Positions 17,730-25,876 of a DNA stretch of 64,000 nt are shown here, piece after piece. Under the pieces are notes generated by a model. That model was not told where the DNA came from. It searched no databases and worked only from the letters and a program-made list of their open reading frames with translations. Every line of letters starts with the position of its first letter. Position 1 is the first letter of the stretch. This DNA comes from Haliea alexandrii (lineage in GTDB: Bacteria > Pseudomonadota > Gammaproteobacteria > Pseudomonadales > Halieaceae): NCBI RefSeq assembly GCF_003719295.1, contig NZ_RFLW01000004.1:186001-250000 (forward strand), read 5' to 3'. The translations under genes and the position numbers were made by a program.

Positions 17730-18275
17730 ATGAGCGACGACAAGGAAATTCAGGAACAGAAACGCATGGGCCTCGGCATGCAAGCCATGGCATGGATAGT
17801 TCTGCTGGGGCTGGGCGTTCTGTATTTCAGCGACGTGCTGGAACGGCAACTCAACCCGAACCCGCGCCCCGAGACTCTGTACGCTGAGGACGGCATCCGC
17901 GAAGTGACACTGCAACGCAACCGCTTTGGGCACTATGTCACCAGCGGCGAGATCAACGGACAGCCGGTCACCTTCCTGCTGGACACCGGAGCCACCGGGG
18001 TGGCGATTCCGGAGACGCTGGCAGGCCGTCTGGGGCTACAGCGCGGGCGAGCCTACCGCACGCAAACCGCCAACGGTATGGCGATAAGCTACGCCACCGT
18101 GCTGGACGAGGTGGCCGTCGCGGACATACGGCTCCCCGATGTTCGCGCCGGCATTGTACCGGGGTTGCAAACAGACGAGGTTCTGCTCGGTATGAGTTTC
18201 CTCAAACACCTGGAATTCACGCAGCGCGGGGATAGCCTCACGCTGCGCCAGTACCCCGCCCTACCCTCCCGTTAA
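17730..18275 (+). CDS. Membrane-anchored retropepsin-like aspartic protease
   Basis: The 181-aa protein has a transmembrane segment at ~18-36 (MQAMAWIVLLGLGVLYF) and a clan AA aspartic protease domain (TIGR02281-type): GEINGQPVTFLLDTGATGVAIP with the catalytic Asp near residue 85, then YRTQTANGMA and a C-terminal GMSFLKHLEF. These single-lobe enzymes act as dimers, here in the periplasm. The start is the ATG at 17730. Confidence 0.88.
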   Translation: MSDDKEIQEQKRMGLGMQAMAWIVLLGLGVLYFSDVLERQLNPNPRPETLYAEDGIREVTLQRNRFGHYVTSGEINGQPVTFLLDTGATGVAIPETLAGRLGLQRGRAYRTQTANGMAISYATVLDEVAVADIRLPDVRAGIVPGLQTDEVLLGMSFLKHLEFTQRGDSLTLRQYPALPSR

Positions 18276-18280
18276 AGCCT

Positions 18281-19333
18281 TTAGGAAAAGCCGCCCAGCA
18301 GCGCCGTCGTCACATCGCCCGACAGAGCGGCAACGCCTGCGGCATAGGAAGGAACATCGGCTTCCAGAGTATAACGGGTCGTCTTCGACTGCCGGCCGGA
18401 GCCGCCCAACACAGACAATACATTCCCTATGCCCTGCGCAGCCTGTGTGACACCGTCTGTAGTATCGGTCAGGCTGCCTACGCCACCTTGAATACCGATT
18501 TCCTCCTCCGTTCTGACCTGCGCCGGCTTGCCGCTGGTGGGAAACACCTCCAGACGGGTAAGCAGGGGGTGCGATGAGAGACCGGTCTCCGTGCTCAGCG
18601 CGCCTGTGCGCGTCAGACCGCCGTTGCCAAACGCATCGGGGACACGCCAGTCGGAGCCAAAATCCGCTTCTATCCGCACAGGGCTAACACCAATCAGAAT
18701 TCCAAGTATCGGCACCCCGTCTTCAGCTGCTCGCTGGGAGAAAAGCGTGGCCACACGATTCGCCGACATCACCAGCCCCATGGACCCCATACCCGCCAGG
18801 CCCGGCGCAGTCGGTGTCCATTCCGGGAGTGGCACATAACCGCCAAACGCGCTCGCGCCGTACATCACTGCCTTGCTGCTCTGCTTGTTGCCTTCAGGGA
18901 AGGCGTACTCGGCCCCATTGGCCTGTACAGGCTCACTCTCCTGCAGTGATGCCAACAGGGCACTGTTGTCCAGCACCTCCACTCCATTCGCGCACAGCGC
19001 GGCGATGACCGCTGTATAGGCCGCGTCTGCCGCCGCCTGGAAGTCCGCGTCGGTCAATCCGCTGAGGTTTGTTTGCACGGTGGCCTGAGAGGCGCCGCCC
19101 ATGCTGCGGAACCCACCCCCAACCGATATCTGGCGCCTGCGCTCTGTCAGGCATGCCAGCGCCACGCTCCCCAACCTCACCTGCTTGATATTGGCCAGGC
19201 CACGTTTGTTGGAGGTCTTCAATTTTACGCCGGCCACTGCCGCCGGCGAGCTGATGAACAAACCGGTGCTCAAAGCAGCTCCGGCGAGTGCCGTGGCAAT
19301 AAGTTTGCGTCGTGTGATCTGTAGCGCGTCCAA
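18281..19333 (-). CDS. Exported protein of unknown function (350 aa)
   Basis: The N-terminus (TRRKLIATALAGAALSTGLF...AAVAG) is a twin-arginine-like signal peptide with an AxA-type cleavage site. The mature chain is Gly/Ala/Ser-rich with no cysteine pattern or catalytic motif that I recognise; it includes GGGFRSMGGASQATVQTNLSG-like and SAFGGYVPLPEW segments. It converges on the protease gene (5-bp gap) and is divergent from the unknown membrane gene at 19529, with which it may form a functional pair. Confidence 0.75.
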   Translation of the reverse strand: MDALQITRRKLIATALAGAALSTGLFISSPAAVAGVKLKTSNKRGLANIKQVRLGSVALACLTERRRQISVGGGFRSMGGASQATVQTNLSGLTDADFQAAADAAYTAVIAALCANGVEVLDNSALLASLQESEPVQANGAEYAFPEGNKQSSKAVMYGASAFGGYVPLPEWTPTAPGLAGMGSMGLVMSANRVATLFSQRAAEDGVPILGILIGVSPVRIEADFGSDWRVPDAFGNGGLTRTGALSTETGLSSHPLLTRLEVFPTSGKPAQVRTEEEIGIQGGVGSLTDTTDGVTQAAQGIGNVLSVLGGSGRQSKTTRYTLEADVPSYAAGVAALSGDVTTALLGGFS

Positions 19334-19528
19334 GGTCCATCTCCTGCGTCTATGTGAGTCGCCGATTGGCGATGCGTAGCTTTAGCAGAAACCACACCGT
19401 CCGCCTAGCCAGCGCAGAGAAAATATTCACCCGCCACGCAATTGGTTGGGCTTGTGCATACACCATTGGGCCAAATAGCCGAACGGGGGCGCACCGTGTA
19501 GTATTGAGAAAAACAATGGCCAACGCCT

Positions 19529-21160
19529 ATGTCTGTTCTACAGTCCTTCACTGATCGCACTGTTTTCCAGAGCCTGCGCAGTACCACCCTCACCATCACT
19601 GGCTCGGCCTGCACAATTGGTGGGCTCGTCGCCGATGTCCTGCAACCCATTGCACCGTTCGCATCCTACTTGTTCGGGATGTCCGCGCTGGCATTCGTGC
19701 TGTTGTTTATTCTTTATCGCCGCGGGAACGAGGATCTTCTGGGCGGAGTTGCTTTTACCGGTCTAGCCGCCGGTGTGTTTGGACTGATTGTGCTCTTCCA
19801 GTCTGGTGAGGGCGCGGAAGAAACCGGGTTTATCGCGGTAGCCGTCCCCGGCATCGCTGAACTACAGTCACGCCTCGGCATCATTGATGCGAAGCTTGAC
19901 GGAATTGCCGAGGACACGCTGAGCCTGCGCGAAAGCGCTGCGCGCCTTGAAGGCAGTTCCGCGCAGGTGCTCCGTACCCTGGAAGAAATGCGGGAGAACT
20001 TCGCCAGCGGCGGCGTGATCGACAACCCCCGTTCGCCGGAGGACTACTATCACAACGCGCGTCTACAGGAACTCGGCGGCGACTACGCTGCCGCACAACG
20101 TTCCTATATCATTTATTTCCGCAGTGATTTACCACTTCTGGACCCACACCTCCGATTTCTCGCGTTTCTAAAAGTGCAAGAAGGCACAGCAGGCGCCCGC
20201 GAGACCTACACCACCCTGATGACAGGCAAGGAGGACGGCATGCCCGCCTACGTCCGCCTGCTGCTACTCGAAGCGCCACAGCGCGTGCTTGCGCTCGAAA
20301 ACCATGCCGAGCAGCACCCGGATTTCGCACCTGTTTATTATCATCTCAGTGAGGACGTGTCCGCGCGCCGCCTGGGCTTTCAGACACTCGCTGATAAACG
20401 TGCAGAACGACGTTACCTGCAGCAATTCCAGGCAGTCGATGAAGCCGGCGGTCTGCTCAAGTACATGATCGATCAGTCGCTGGTTGAGCAATGGCGCAAT
20501 GACGCCAGTGCCCGCCTGCAAGCGCTGAACGCGTTGGGTGATGGCACCCTGGAGAACCCCTTATCCCTCTCCTTCGCCGCCAACAACGCCGGCTACACCG
20601 CCCAGGTGACTATCGCCGAGCCTGCTCTTGAGGTGCTCTGGAATGTGCAGGGCAGTACTGAGCCTCGCAGTACTGGGGACAGTGGCGTGATCAATCCGCA
20701 AACGGGCAAACCCGCGCCCAACCTGTTCTTCAACTTGCCCGCCGGCCAGCCCGACACCACCATTGATGTGCGCTACCGCGACCTCAGGGGCAACTTGCAA
20801 GGGCCCTACAGCGTTGAGTTCAAGGGAAAGAAACAGAGCGAAGATGCGAACCAGCGCGTGCTTGAGGCAACGAACACAAGCTGGGTGAGCTTCAGGGACT
20901 ACGACGGCAAGCGTCTACTGTATTTCACCCACCTGATGAGCTATCGGGGCAGTATCGAGAAGATTCAGTACGGATTGAACGCTGCCCAGCCGCACCGGAA
21001 CTTTCGCTTTCCACCCTGGCGCAAACCCGGCCTGGCACCTATTGACGCCAAAACACCGGTGCATATTACGGTGCCCCGCAGCACGCGTTACGTTACCGTG
21101 CAACTGACCTACAAAAATGGCGAAAAATCCGCCGTACAGCGCTTCAACTATCCCGGTTGA
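19529..21160 (+). CDS. Membrane protein with coiled coil and TPR-like region, unknown function
   Basis: The 543-aa product has two or three membrane segments in residues ~20-95 (ITGSACTIGGLVADVL; YLFGMSALAFVLLFILY; AFTGLAAGVFGLIVLF), then a coiled-coil-like stretch (~105-155, LQSRLGIIDAKLDGIAEDTL...LRTLEEMRENF). A helical TPR-like region follows (PEDYYHNARLQELGGDYAAAQRSY), then a C-terminal part rich in beta strands. Family unrecognised. The downstream K+ channel gene follows at 31 bp and may be co-transcribed, which could hint at a sensing or membrane-tension role; that is inference. Confidence 0.75.
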   Translation: MSVLQSFTDRTVFQSLRSTTLTITGSACTIGGLVADVLQPIAPFASYLFGMSALAFVLLFILYRRGNEDLLGGVAFTGLAAGVFGLIVLFQSGEGAEETGFIAVAVPGIAELQSRLGIIDAKLDGIAEDTLSLRESAARLEGSSAQVLRTLEEMRENFASGGVIDNPRSPEDYYHNARLQELGGDYAAAQRSYIIYFRSDLPLLDPHLRFLAFLKVQEGTAGARETYTTLMTGKEDGMPAYVRLLLLEAPQRVLALENHAEQHPDFAPVYYHLSEDVSARRLGFQTLADKRAERRYLQQFQAVDEAGGLLKYMIDQSLVEQWRNDASARLQALNALGDGTLENPLSLSFAANNAGYTAQVTIAEPALEVLWNVQGSTEPRSTGDSGVINPQTGKPAPNLFFNLPAGQPDTTIDVRYRDLRGNLQGPYSVEFKGKKQSEDANQRVLEATNTSWVSFRDYDGKRLLYFTHLMSYRGSIEKIQYGLNAAQPHRNFRFPPWRKPGLAPIDAKTPVHITVPRSTRYVTVQLTYKNGEKSAVQRFNYPG

Positions 21161-21191
21161 TGTACCAGTCTGAACCACAGGGAGAGCGAGT

Positions 21192-21932
21192 TTGACTGCC
21201 GAGGCACCCAGCCTGCGAACGCGGCTACAGACGGTTTTTGCCGGCAATAGAACGCTGTTCGGGCGCGCGTGCCAGGCTTTCATTCAAGCGCTGATCGTAC
21301 TTTCCATTGTCGCATTTACCGTTGAAACGCTGCCCGACCTTCCGCCAGACGTACGCAGCAACCTGCACCGGTTCGAAGTGTTCGTGATTATCGTCTTCAC
21401 CATCGAATACCTGCTGCGCCTGTGGCTTAGCGAGAGACGCCTGGCCTTCATCTTCAGCTTTCATGGCCTTATCGATTTGCTGGTGATTCTGCCATTTTAC
21501 CTGCAGCTCGGGCTCGACCTGCGCAGTTTGCGCATTCTCTGGCTGTTTCGGCTTTTCCGCTTGTTCAAACTCGTTCGCTATGTCGACGCAGCCAAACGCA
21601 TTGGCGATGCCTTCCGCCTGGTACGCGTGGACCTCGCTGTGTTCGGTATTGGCGCGCTATTCGTGTTCTACCTCGCCGCCGTCGGAATCTACTTTTTCGA
21701 GCGGGACGCGCAACCCGACACCTTCGCCTCGGTATTCCATTCATTCTGGTGGGCACTGGCGACACTCACGACCGTGGGTTACGGCGATGTGTACCCAGTG
21801 ACTGTGGGGGGGAAGATATTCACCTTCTTTACCCTCATGATCGGATTGGGCGTGTTTGCGGTACCCACGGGGCTGATCACCATGGCCATCGTCAGCACAC
21901 GCGAGGCGACACTCAAGGATGATGCCAGCTGA
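21192..21932 (+). CDS. Voltage-gated-type K+ channel, six TM
   Basis: The 246-aa protein carries an S1-S4 voltage-sensor-like domain with a charged S4 (LRILWLFRLFRLFKLVRYV) and a pore with the K+ selectivity filter TVGYGD near residue 193. Length matches bacterial Kv-type channels without a cytoplasmic RCK domain. The start is TTG at 21192 supported by GGAGAG 7 bp upstream. It conducts K+ across the inner membrane. Confidence 0.92.
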   Translation: MTAEAPSLRTRLQTVFAGNRTLFGRACQAFIQALIVLSIVAFTVETLPDLPPDVRSNLHRFEVFVIIVFTIEYLLRLWLSERRLAFIFSFHGLIDLLVILPFYLQLGLDLRSLRILWLFRLFRLFKLVRYVDAAKRIGDAFRLVRVDLAVFGIGALFVFYLAAVGIYFFERDAQPDTFASVFHSFWWALATLTTVGYGDVYPVTVGGKIFTFFTLMIGLGVFAVPTGLITMAIVSTREATLKDDAS

Positions 21933-22015
21933 CGAAGCAGGGAGCATCAATACTGAATATCAACTGCGCAGCCGGGCTTTCACAACCCAGCGGCTAACGG
22001 CACGGAGCTCTAGCT

Positions 22016-22387
22016 ATGAAGTACCTGATAACCGTTTTTTTGCTGTGCGCCAGCACTGCCTCACTGGGGAACAACCTGGAGGCGCTGGTCGATGAGCTGC
22101 AGAGCCGTGAACTTTCGCTGGAAACCATTGCGGCACTGGTGCAGCTCGACAACCCCGGGTTGAAGGTTGGCTACGGCCTCTGTGAAGCGGCTGGGCAGCC
22201 TCTTTGCAAACCCGACGGCTCACTAGGCTATGGTCTGTGTGAAGTGGCAGACGGCACCCTGTGCAAGAAAAATGGCAGCCTGGGTTACGGCCTTTGCATG
22301 CTGGCAGGCAGCAAAAACTGCCGCGAGAACGGCAGCCTGGGCTACGGGTTGTGCGTTATGGCGGGGGAGAAGAACTGCAAGCCGTGA
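22016..22387 (+). CDS. Secreted cysteine-rich GYGLC tandem-repeat protein
   Basis: The 123-aa protein has a signal peptide (MKYLITVFLLCASTASLGN) and a short helical region (LEALVDELQSRELSLETIAALVQ), then four tandem ~19-residue repeats of the form GYGLCxxAxxxxCxxxGSL (last copy truncated at GEKNCKP). Each repeat has two Cys, eight in all, consistent with disulphide formation in the periplasm or outside the cell. Family unrecognised. The start has an ACGGAG ribosome binding site. Confidence 0.78.
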   Translation: MKYLITVFLLCASTASLGNNLEALVDELQSRELSLETIAALVQLDNPGLKVGYGLCEAAGQPLCKPDGSLGYGLCEVADGTLCKKNGSLGYGLCMLAGSKNCRENGSLGYGLCVMAGEKNCKP

Positions 22388-22419
22388 AGCCTGGTGGCAG
22401 CGTAATCCAGAGAGGTTGG

Positions 22420-22803
22420 CTACGGATCGGTGTCGGGCGCCAGCAATAAAAACAGCATAAAAAACCCACAAACCGTACCGTAGCGCGTCGCCCCGGCTAT
22501 CGGCCCGGCACCTGCCTGACTTTGCCAGAGCATGAAATAGCCCTCGCCAATGACGACGAACAGTCCAAACCAGACCAGCATGCCCACGGCACACGCGGCC
22601 ACCGCCGGACGTGTGGCATCGGCAAAAACCTCAGGCGCCGCCAAGCGGCTTCTCAGCATCCTGTACACGCCGGCCGATGCAAGCGCCGCAACCGCCGCCT
22701 CACCGGCAAGAATCATAGCCAGCACAGCAACGTGGAGAACGTTTGACGCAATCGGGGGACCATAGAGCGCATAGTAAGGTTGATCCCCCGCGGCGGTGAC
22801 CAC
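22420..22803 (-). CDS. DUF2165-like small membrane protein, N-terminally truncated
   Basis: The C-terminal ~100 residues resemble DUF2165 integral membrane proteins (three hydrophobic segments; GMLVWFGLFVVIGEGYFMLWQSQ is the characteristic end). The first transmembrane helix expected in the family is missing: the frame starts at GTG 22803 and a TAG stop lies just upstream. In another frame directly upstream (22804-22957) is a second copy of the same motif (FGPPISLHVLRAAVLALLL versus YGPPIASNVLHVAVLAMIL), suggesting a decayed tandem duplication. It may be a pseudogene. Confidence 0.55.
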   Translation of the reverse strand: MVTAAGDQPYYALYGPPIASNVLHVAVLAMILAGEAAVAALASAGVYRMLRSRLAAPEVFADATRPAVAACAVGMLVWFGLFVVIGEGYFMLWQSQAGAGPIAGATRYGTVCGFFMLFLLLAPDTDP

Positions 22804-23003
22804 GGCGACAATTACAACCTAGCCGGCAACTTGAAAACACACCAGTCCGGGTGCCATCCACCCTGGCCCATCGACATAACAGCAAAGCCAGGACAGCAGC
22901 ACGGAGAACATGCAACGAGATCGGCGGGCCAAAAGGCACGCAGTAAGGGTAACTCATCGCAGAGGCGGCACACGGCAGTTTATATTCCGCCGCTCGCCCA
23001 TGA
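22804..23003. other. Intergenic with decayed DUF2165-like fragment
   Basis: This holds the minus-strand frame beginning at 22957 (MSYPYCVPFGPPISLHVLRA) whose start resembles the start of the downstream DUF2165-like gene and then degenerates. No promoter or terminator for the antiporter operon could be identified. Confidence 0.35.
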
Positions 23004-24383
23004 TCAAGCCGACATGACCGCCGTTACAGTGGGCAAATACCAGAACACTACGGTACTGCAGAGCACCGCGAGCATCCAACCCAGCCAGCGCGTCGCACGG
23101 ATATTGCCTCGCTCCAGCTGCTGCCACAACAGCCAGCCGTAGCGAACAAGGAGCACCAGCGTCGCCAGCGTAGTCGCCTGCAACAACAGCGGCAGCAGCC
23201 CATACAGCGGCAAGCCCGGCTGCCCCAGCAAGGCATCCTTCATCACGCCCTTCGCGAATTGGCCGCTGGTTAACGGCACTCCCAACAAGGACAGGCCCGG
23301 CAGGGCAAGCAGCAACCACACCACCCATCTCAGAAGACGGTGAGCGGGAAGTACCAGGCCCACTGCCAGAAACAGGCAACCCTTGGCCAAACCGTGATGC
23401 AGAACAAACACGCCAATCACCGGTAGCAGCCCCGATACCTGCCCTGGCACCGCCAGCGTTGCGCCTGCCAGCACCGTCAGCAATCCCATCTGGCTGATAC
23501 TGGACCAGGCCAGCACGGTCTTGGGATCCCGCTGCCTTACACCGAACACGGCCGCCCCGAGAGCGCCAGCAAAGCCCATCAGCATCAGAAATTGCCCCCA
23601 GGCAAACCAGCCGGCCTCACCGACAGGCAAGGTCAGCAGCCAACCCAGTAGCCCCGCCTTGACCATCGTCCCGCTGAGTACGGCGCTTGCCGGTGTTGGC
23701 GCCACCGGATGTGCCAGAGGCAGCCAGAAGTGCAGCAGCGGCAAGCCCGCCTTGACCCCGAAACCAACGATGAACAGCGCCGTCATCAGCTCACTGTTGG
23801 CGCTGCCGGCGATGCCGACGTTCAGATCCTTCAGTAACAAACTGTCCCCGGTGCTCGCCGCCAGCAGGAATCCAGCCAGCATGGCCATTTCACCGCAGAG
23901 CGCCATCACCAGATAGACGCGCCCGGCAAAACGCGCACGGCCGCTGCCCACATGAACAATCAGGCCATAGGCGGCAAAGGTCATCAAGGTGAAGAAGGCA
24001 TAGAAGCTGGCGATGTCTGCGGCCAGCACAAGGCCGAGGTTGCCGGAGAGGGTCAGCCCCCAGAACACGCAAAACCTGCGCACATGTTGCGCACCCAGAT
24101 AGCCGACCGCGTACAACCCCGCCACACCCCACAGCAGCGCCGTCAACAACAGGAAGCTGCGCCGCAGCTCATCCAACATCCAGGTACTGCCCAGCAACAG
24201 CCAAGGCAATTCCAGTGTCCAGGGCGCGGCCGACTGGAAGGCCAGTAACAGCGCCGGCACGGGCAGCAGCGGCAGGGCACCGCGCAGGGCGCGGTGCCAG
24301 CCACGGCGTGTCGCCAGCAGTGGATACAGCAGTGGCAGCAGCACACTGACGGCAACCAACACGAGCGGTGGAGATCCGTTCAC
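23004..24383 (-). CDS. NuoL/MrpD-like proton-conducting membrane subunit (third of operon)
   Basis: This is a ~459-aa polytopic protein of the NADH-quinone oxidoreductase/Mrp antiporter family. The conserved core GFGVKAGLPLLHFWLPLAHPVAPTPASAVLSGTMVKAG carries the family's lysine and histidine proton-path residues. It is more divergent than the two upstream homologues. GTG at 24383 is preferred over GTG 24419 because it overlaps the preceding stop as GTGA, the coupling used throughout this operon. It is the last gene of the operon. Confidence 0.85.
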   Translation of the reverse strand: MNGSPPLVLVAVSVLLPLLYPLLATRRGWHRALRGALPLLPVPALLLAFQSAAPWTLELPWLLLGSTWMLDELRRSFLLLTALLWGVAGLYAVGYLGAQHVRRFCVFWGLTLSGNLGLVLAADIASFYAFFTLMTFAAYGLIVHVGSGRARFAGRVYLVMALCGEMAMLAGFLLAASTGDSLLLKDLNVGIAGSANSELMTALFIVGFGVKAGLPLLHFWLPLAHPVAPTPASAVLSGTMVKAGLLGWLLTLPVGEAGWFAWGQFLMLMGFAGALGAAVFGVRQRDPKTVLAWSSISQMGLLTVLAGATLAVPGQVSGLLPVIGVFVLHHGLAKGCLFLAVGLVLPAHRLLRWVVWLLLALPGLSLLGVPLTSGQFAKGVMKDALLGQPGLPLYGLLPLLLQATTLATLVLLVRYGWLLWQQLERGNIRATRWLGWMLAVLCSTVVFWYLPTVTAVMSA

Positions 24384-25876
24384 GGCAGGTACATCCTCAC
24401 CACAATGAGCCGCGCCCACGACAGGGGACTAAACGCTGTCGCCGCCAGCAGGCCGACCAGTATCAGCATCAGTGTGGTAACCAGCGGCGGCCAGAGTAGC
24501 CAGGCACTGGTTTCCAGCCGGCCCCAGCGCCGCTCTGCCGGCCACGGTGCGACAACCGGGCTGAACCAGAGTCGATAGACGATTGGCAGGAAATAGGCGG
24601 CATTGAGCAGACTACTCAGGAGCAGAACTAGAATGACCCACTCCATGCTGGCGGCAAGCGCACCAGTACCCAACACCCACTTGGTAACAAAACCAGCCAA
24701 CGGCGGCACCCCGATCATGCCGAGGACCGCCAGAGTAAAGGCTGCCGACGTTGCGGGCATCCGGGCGCCGGCGCCGTCCAGCTCATCGACCCGATGCACC
24801 CCCAGCGTCTCGGCGTAGTTGCCCGCGCAAAAAAACAGGGTGATTTTCATGATGCCCTGGTGCAACAGGTGGACGAGGCCACCCACCGTGCCGATCGGAC
24901 CGAACAGGGTCACCCCCAGGATAATGTAAGACACCTGGCTAATGGTGGAAAACGCCAGACGGCGCTTGAGGTCGATCTGTGTCAGGGCCCGCACCGAGCC
25001 GTAAAGAATGGTAAAGGCCGCCAGCCAGGCGAGGGGCTGCAGCAAACCGAGCGCAAAGGCGAAGTCGATGCCGTAAATATCGTAGACCACACGCACAATG
25101 CCAAAGGCCCCTGCCTTGACCACCGCCACCGCATGCAACAGCGCACTGACAGGCGCGGGCGCCACCATGGCCTGGGGCAACCAGCCATGCACTGGAAACA
25201 TGCCGGCCTTGACCCCGAGACCCGCGATGAGCACGACGAAAATCAGTGTTAGCTGGCCGTGCAACGCGGGGTCTGATCCCTGGAAATGCCCCGTCTCCCG
25301 AAATGCCAGATCCCCTGCCAGACCGTGCAGCCAGGCTATCCCCAGCAGCAGGACCACGCCACCACCGAGCGTGTAAATGATGTAGTTTCGCCCCGCCTGC
25401 AGAGCCTTCTCGGTACCCCGGTGCACGACCAGCGGATAGGTCGACAGTGTGAGCATTTCGTAGAACAGGAAAAATGTAAACAGGTTACCCGCCAGGGCAA
25501 TGCCCATGGTGCTGGCAACGCAAAGACTGAAGAAGCCGAAGAAGCGGCTGCGATTGGGCGAGTCCTCAAGATAGCCAACCGCATAGATGGTGGTCAACAA
25601 CCAAAGCAGGGCCGAGAGGCCCGCAAACAGCATCGCGAGGGCATCAGCCCGCAGCATGAAACGGACCCCCGGCAGCATGGTGAAACTGACGCTGAAATCA
25701 ATACCCTGGAACACGCCCCAGGTCATCACCGCAACGATACCCAGCTTCAGCAATGCCGCCAACAGGTTGACCAGGGTACGCAAGCGGTGGCTGGTTTCCG
25801 GCAAGGCAAAGATGACCACCGCCGCCAGCAGCGAGCTCAGCAGAGCCAGTATCGGCAATAACGCCCCGGCACTCAC
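24380..25876 (-). CDS. mnhD: Mrp-type Na+/H+ antiporter subunit D
   Basis: A 498-aa protein with ~14 membrane helices. Family signature: GLGVKAGMFPVHGWLPQAMVAPAPVSALLHAVAVVKAGAFG near residues 220-260, and the F-x-L-F-Y-E-M-L-T-L-S-T-Y-P-L helix with the conserved Glu. It pumps protons in the Mrp complex in exchange for Na+ by analogy with MnhD. It starts at GTG 25876, overlapping the previous stop by 4 bp. Confidence 0.9.
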   Translation of the reverse strand: MSAGALLPILALLSSLLAAVVIFALPETSHRLRTLVNLLAALLKLGIVAVMTWGVFQGIDFSVSFTMLPGVRFMLRADALAMLFAGLSALLWLLTTIYAVGYLEDSPNRSRFFGFFSLCVASTMGIALAGNLFTFFLFYEMLTLSTYPLVVHRGTEKALQAGRNYIIYTLGGGVVLLLGIAWLHGLAGDLAFRETGHFQGSDPALHGQLTLIFVVLIAGLGVKAGMFPVHGWLPQAMVAPAPVSALLHAVAVVKAGAFGIVRVVYDIYGIDFAFALGLLQPLAWLAAFTILYGSVRALTQIDLKRRLAFSTISQVSYIILGVTLFGPIGTVGGLVHLLHQGIMKITLFFCAGNYAETLGVHRVDELDGAGARMPATSAAFTLAVLGMIGVPPLAGFVTKWVLGTGALAASMEWVILVLLLSSLLNAAYFLPIVYRLWFSPVVAPWPAERRWGRLETSAWLLWPPLVTTLMLILVGLLAATAFSPLSWARLIVVRMYLP

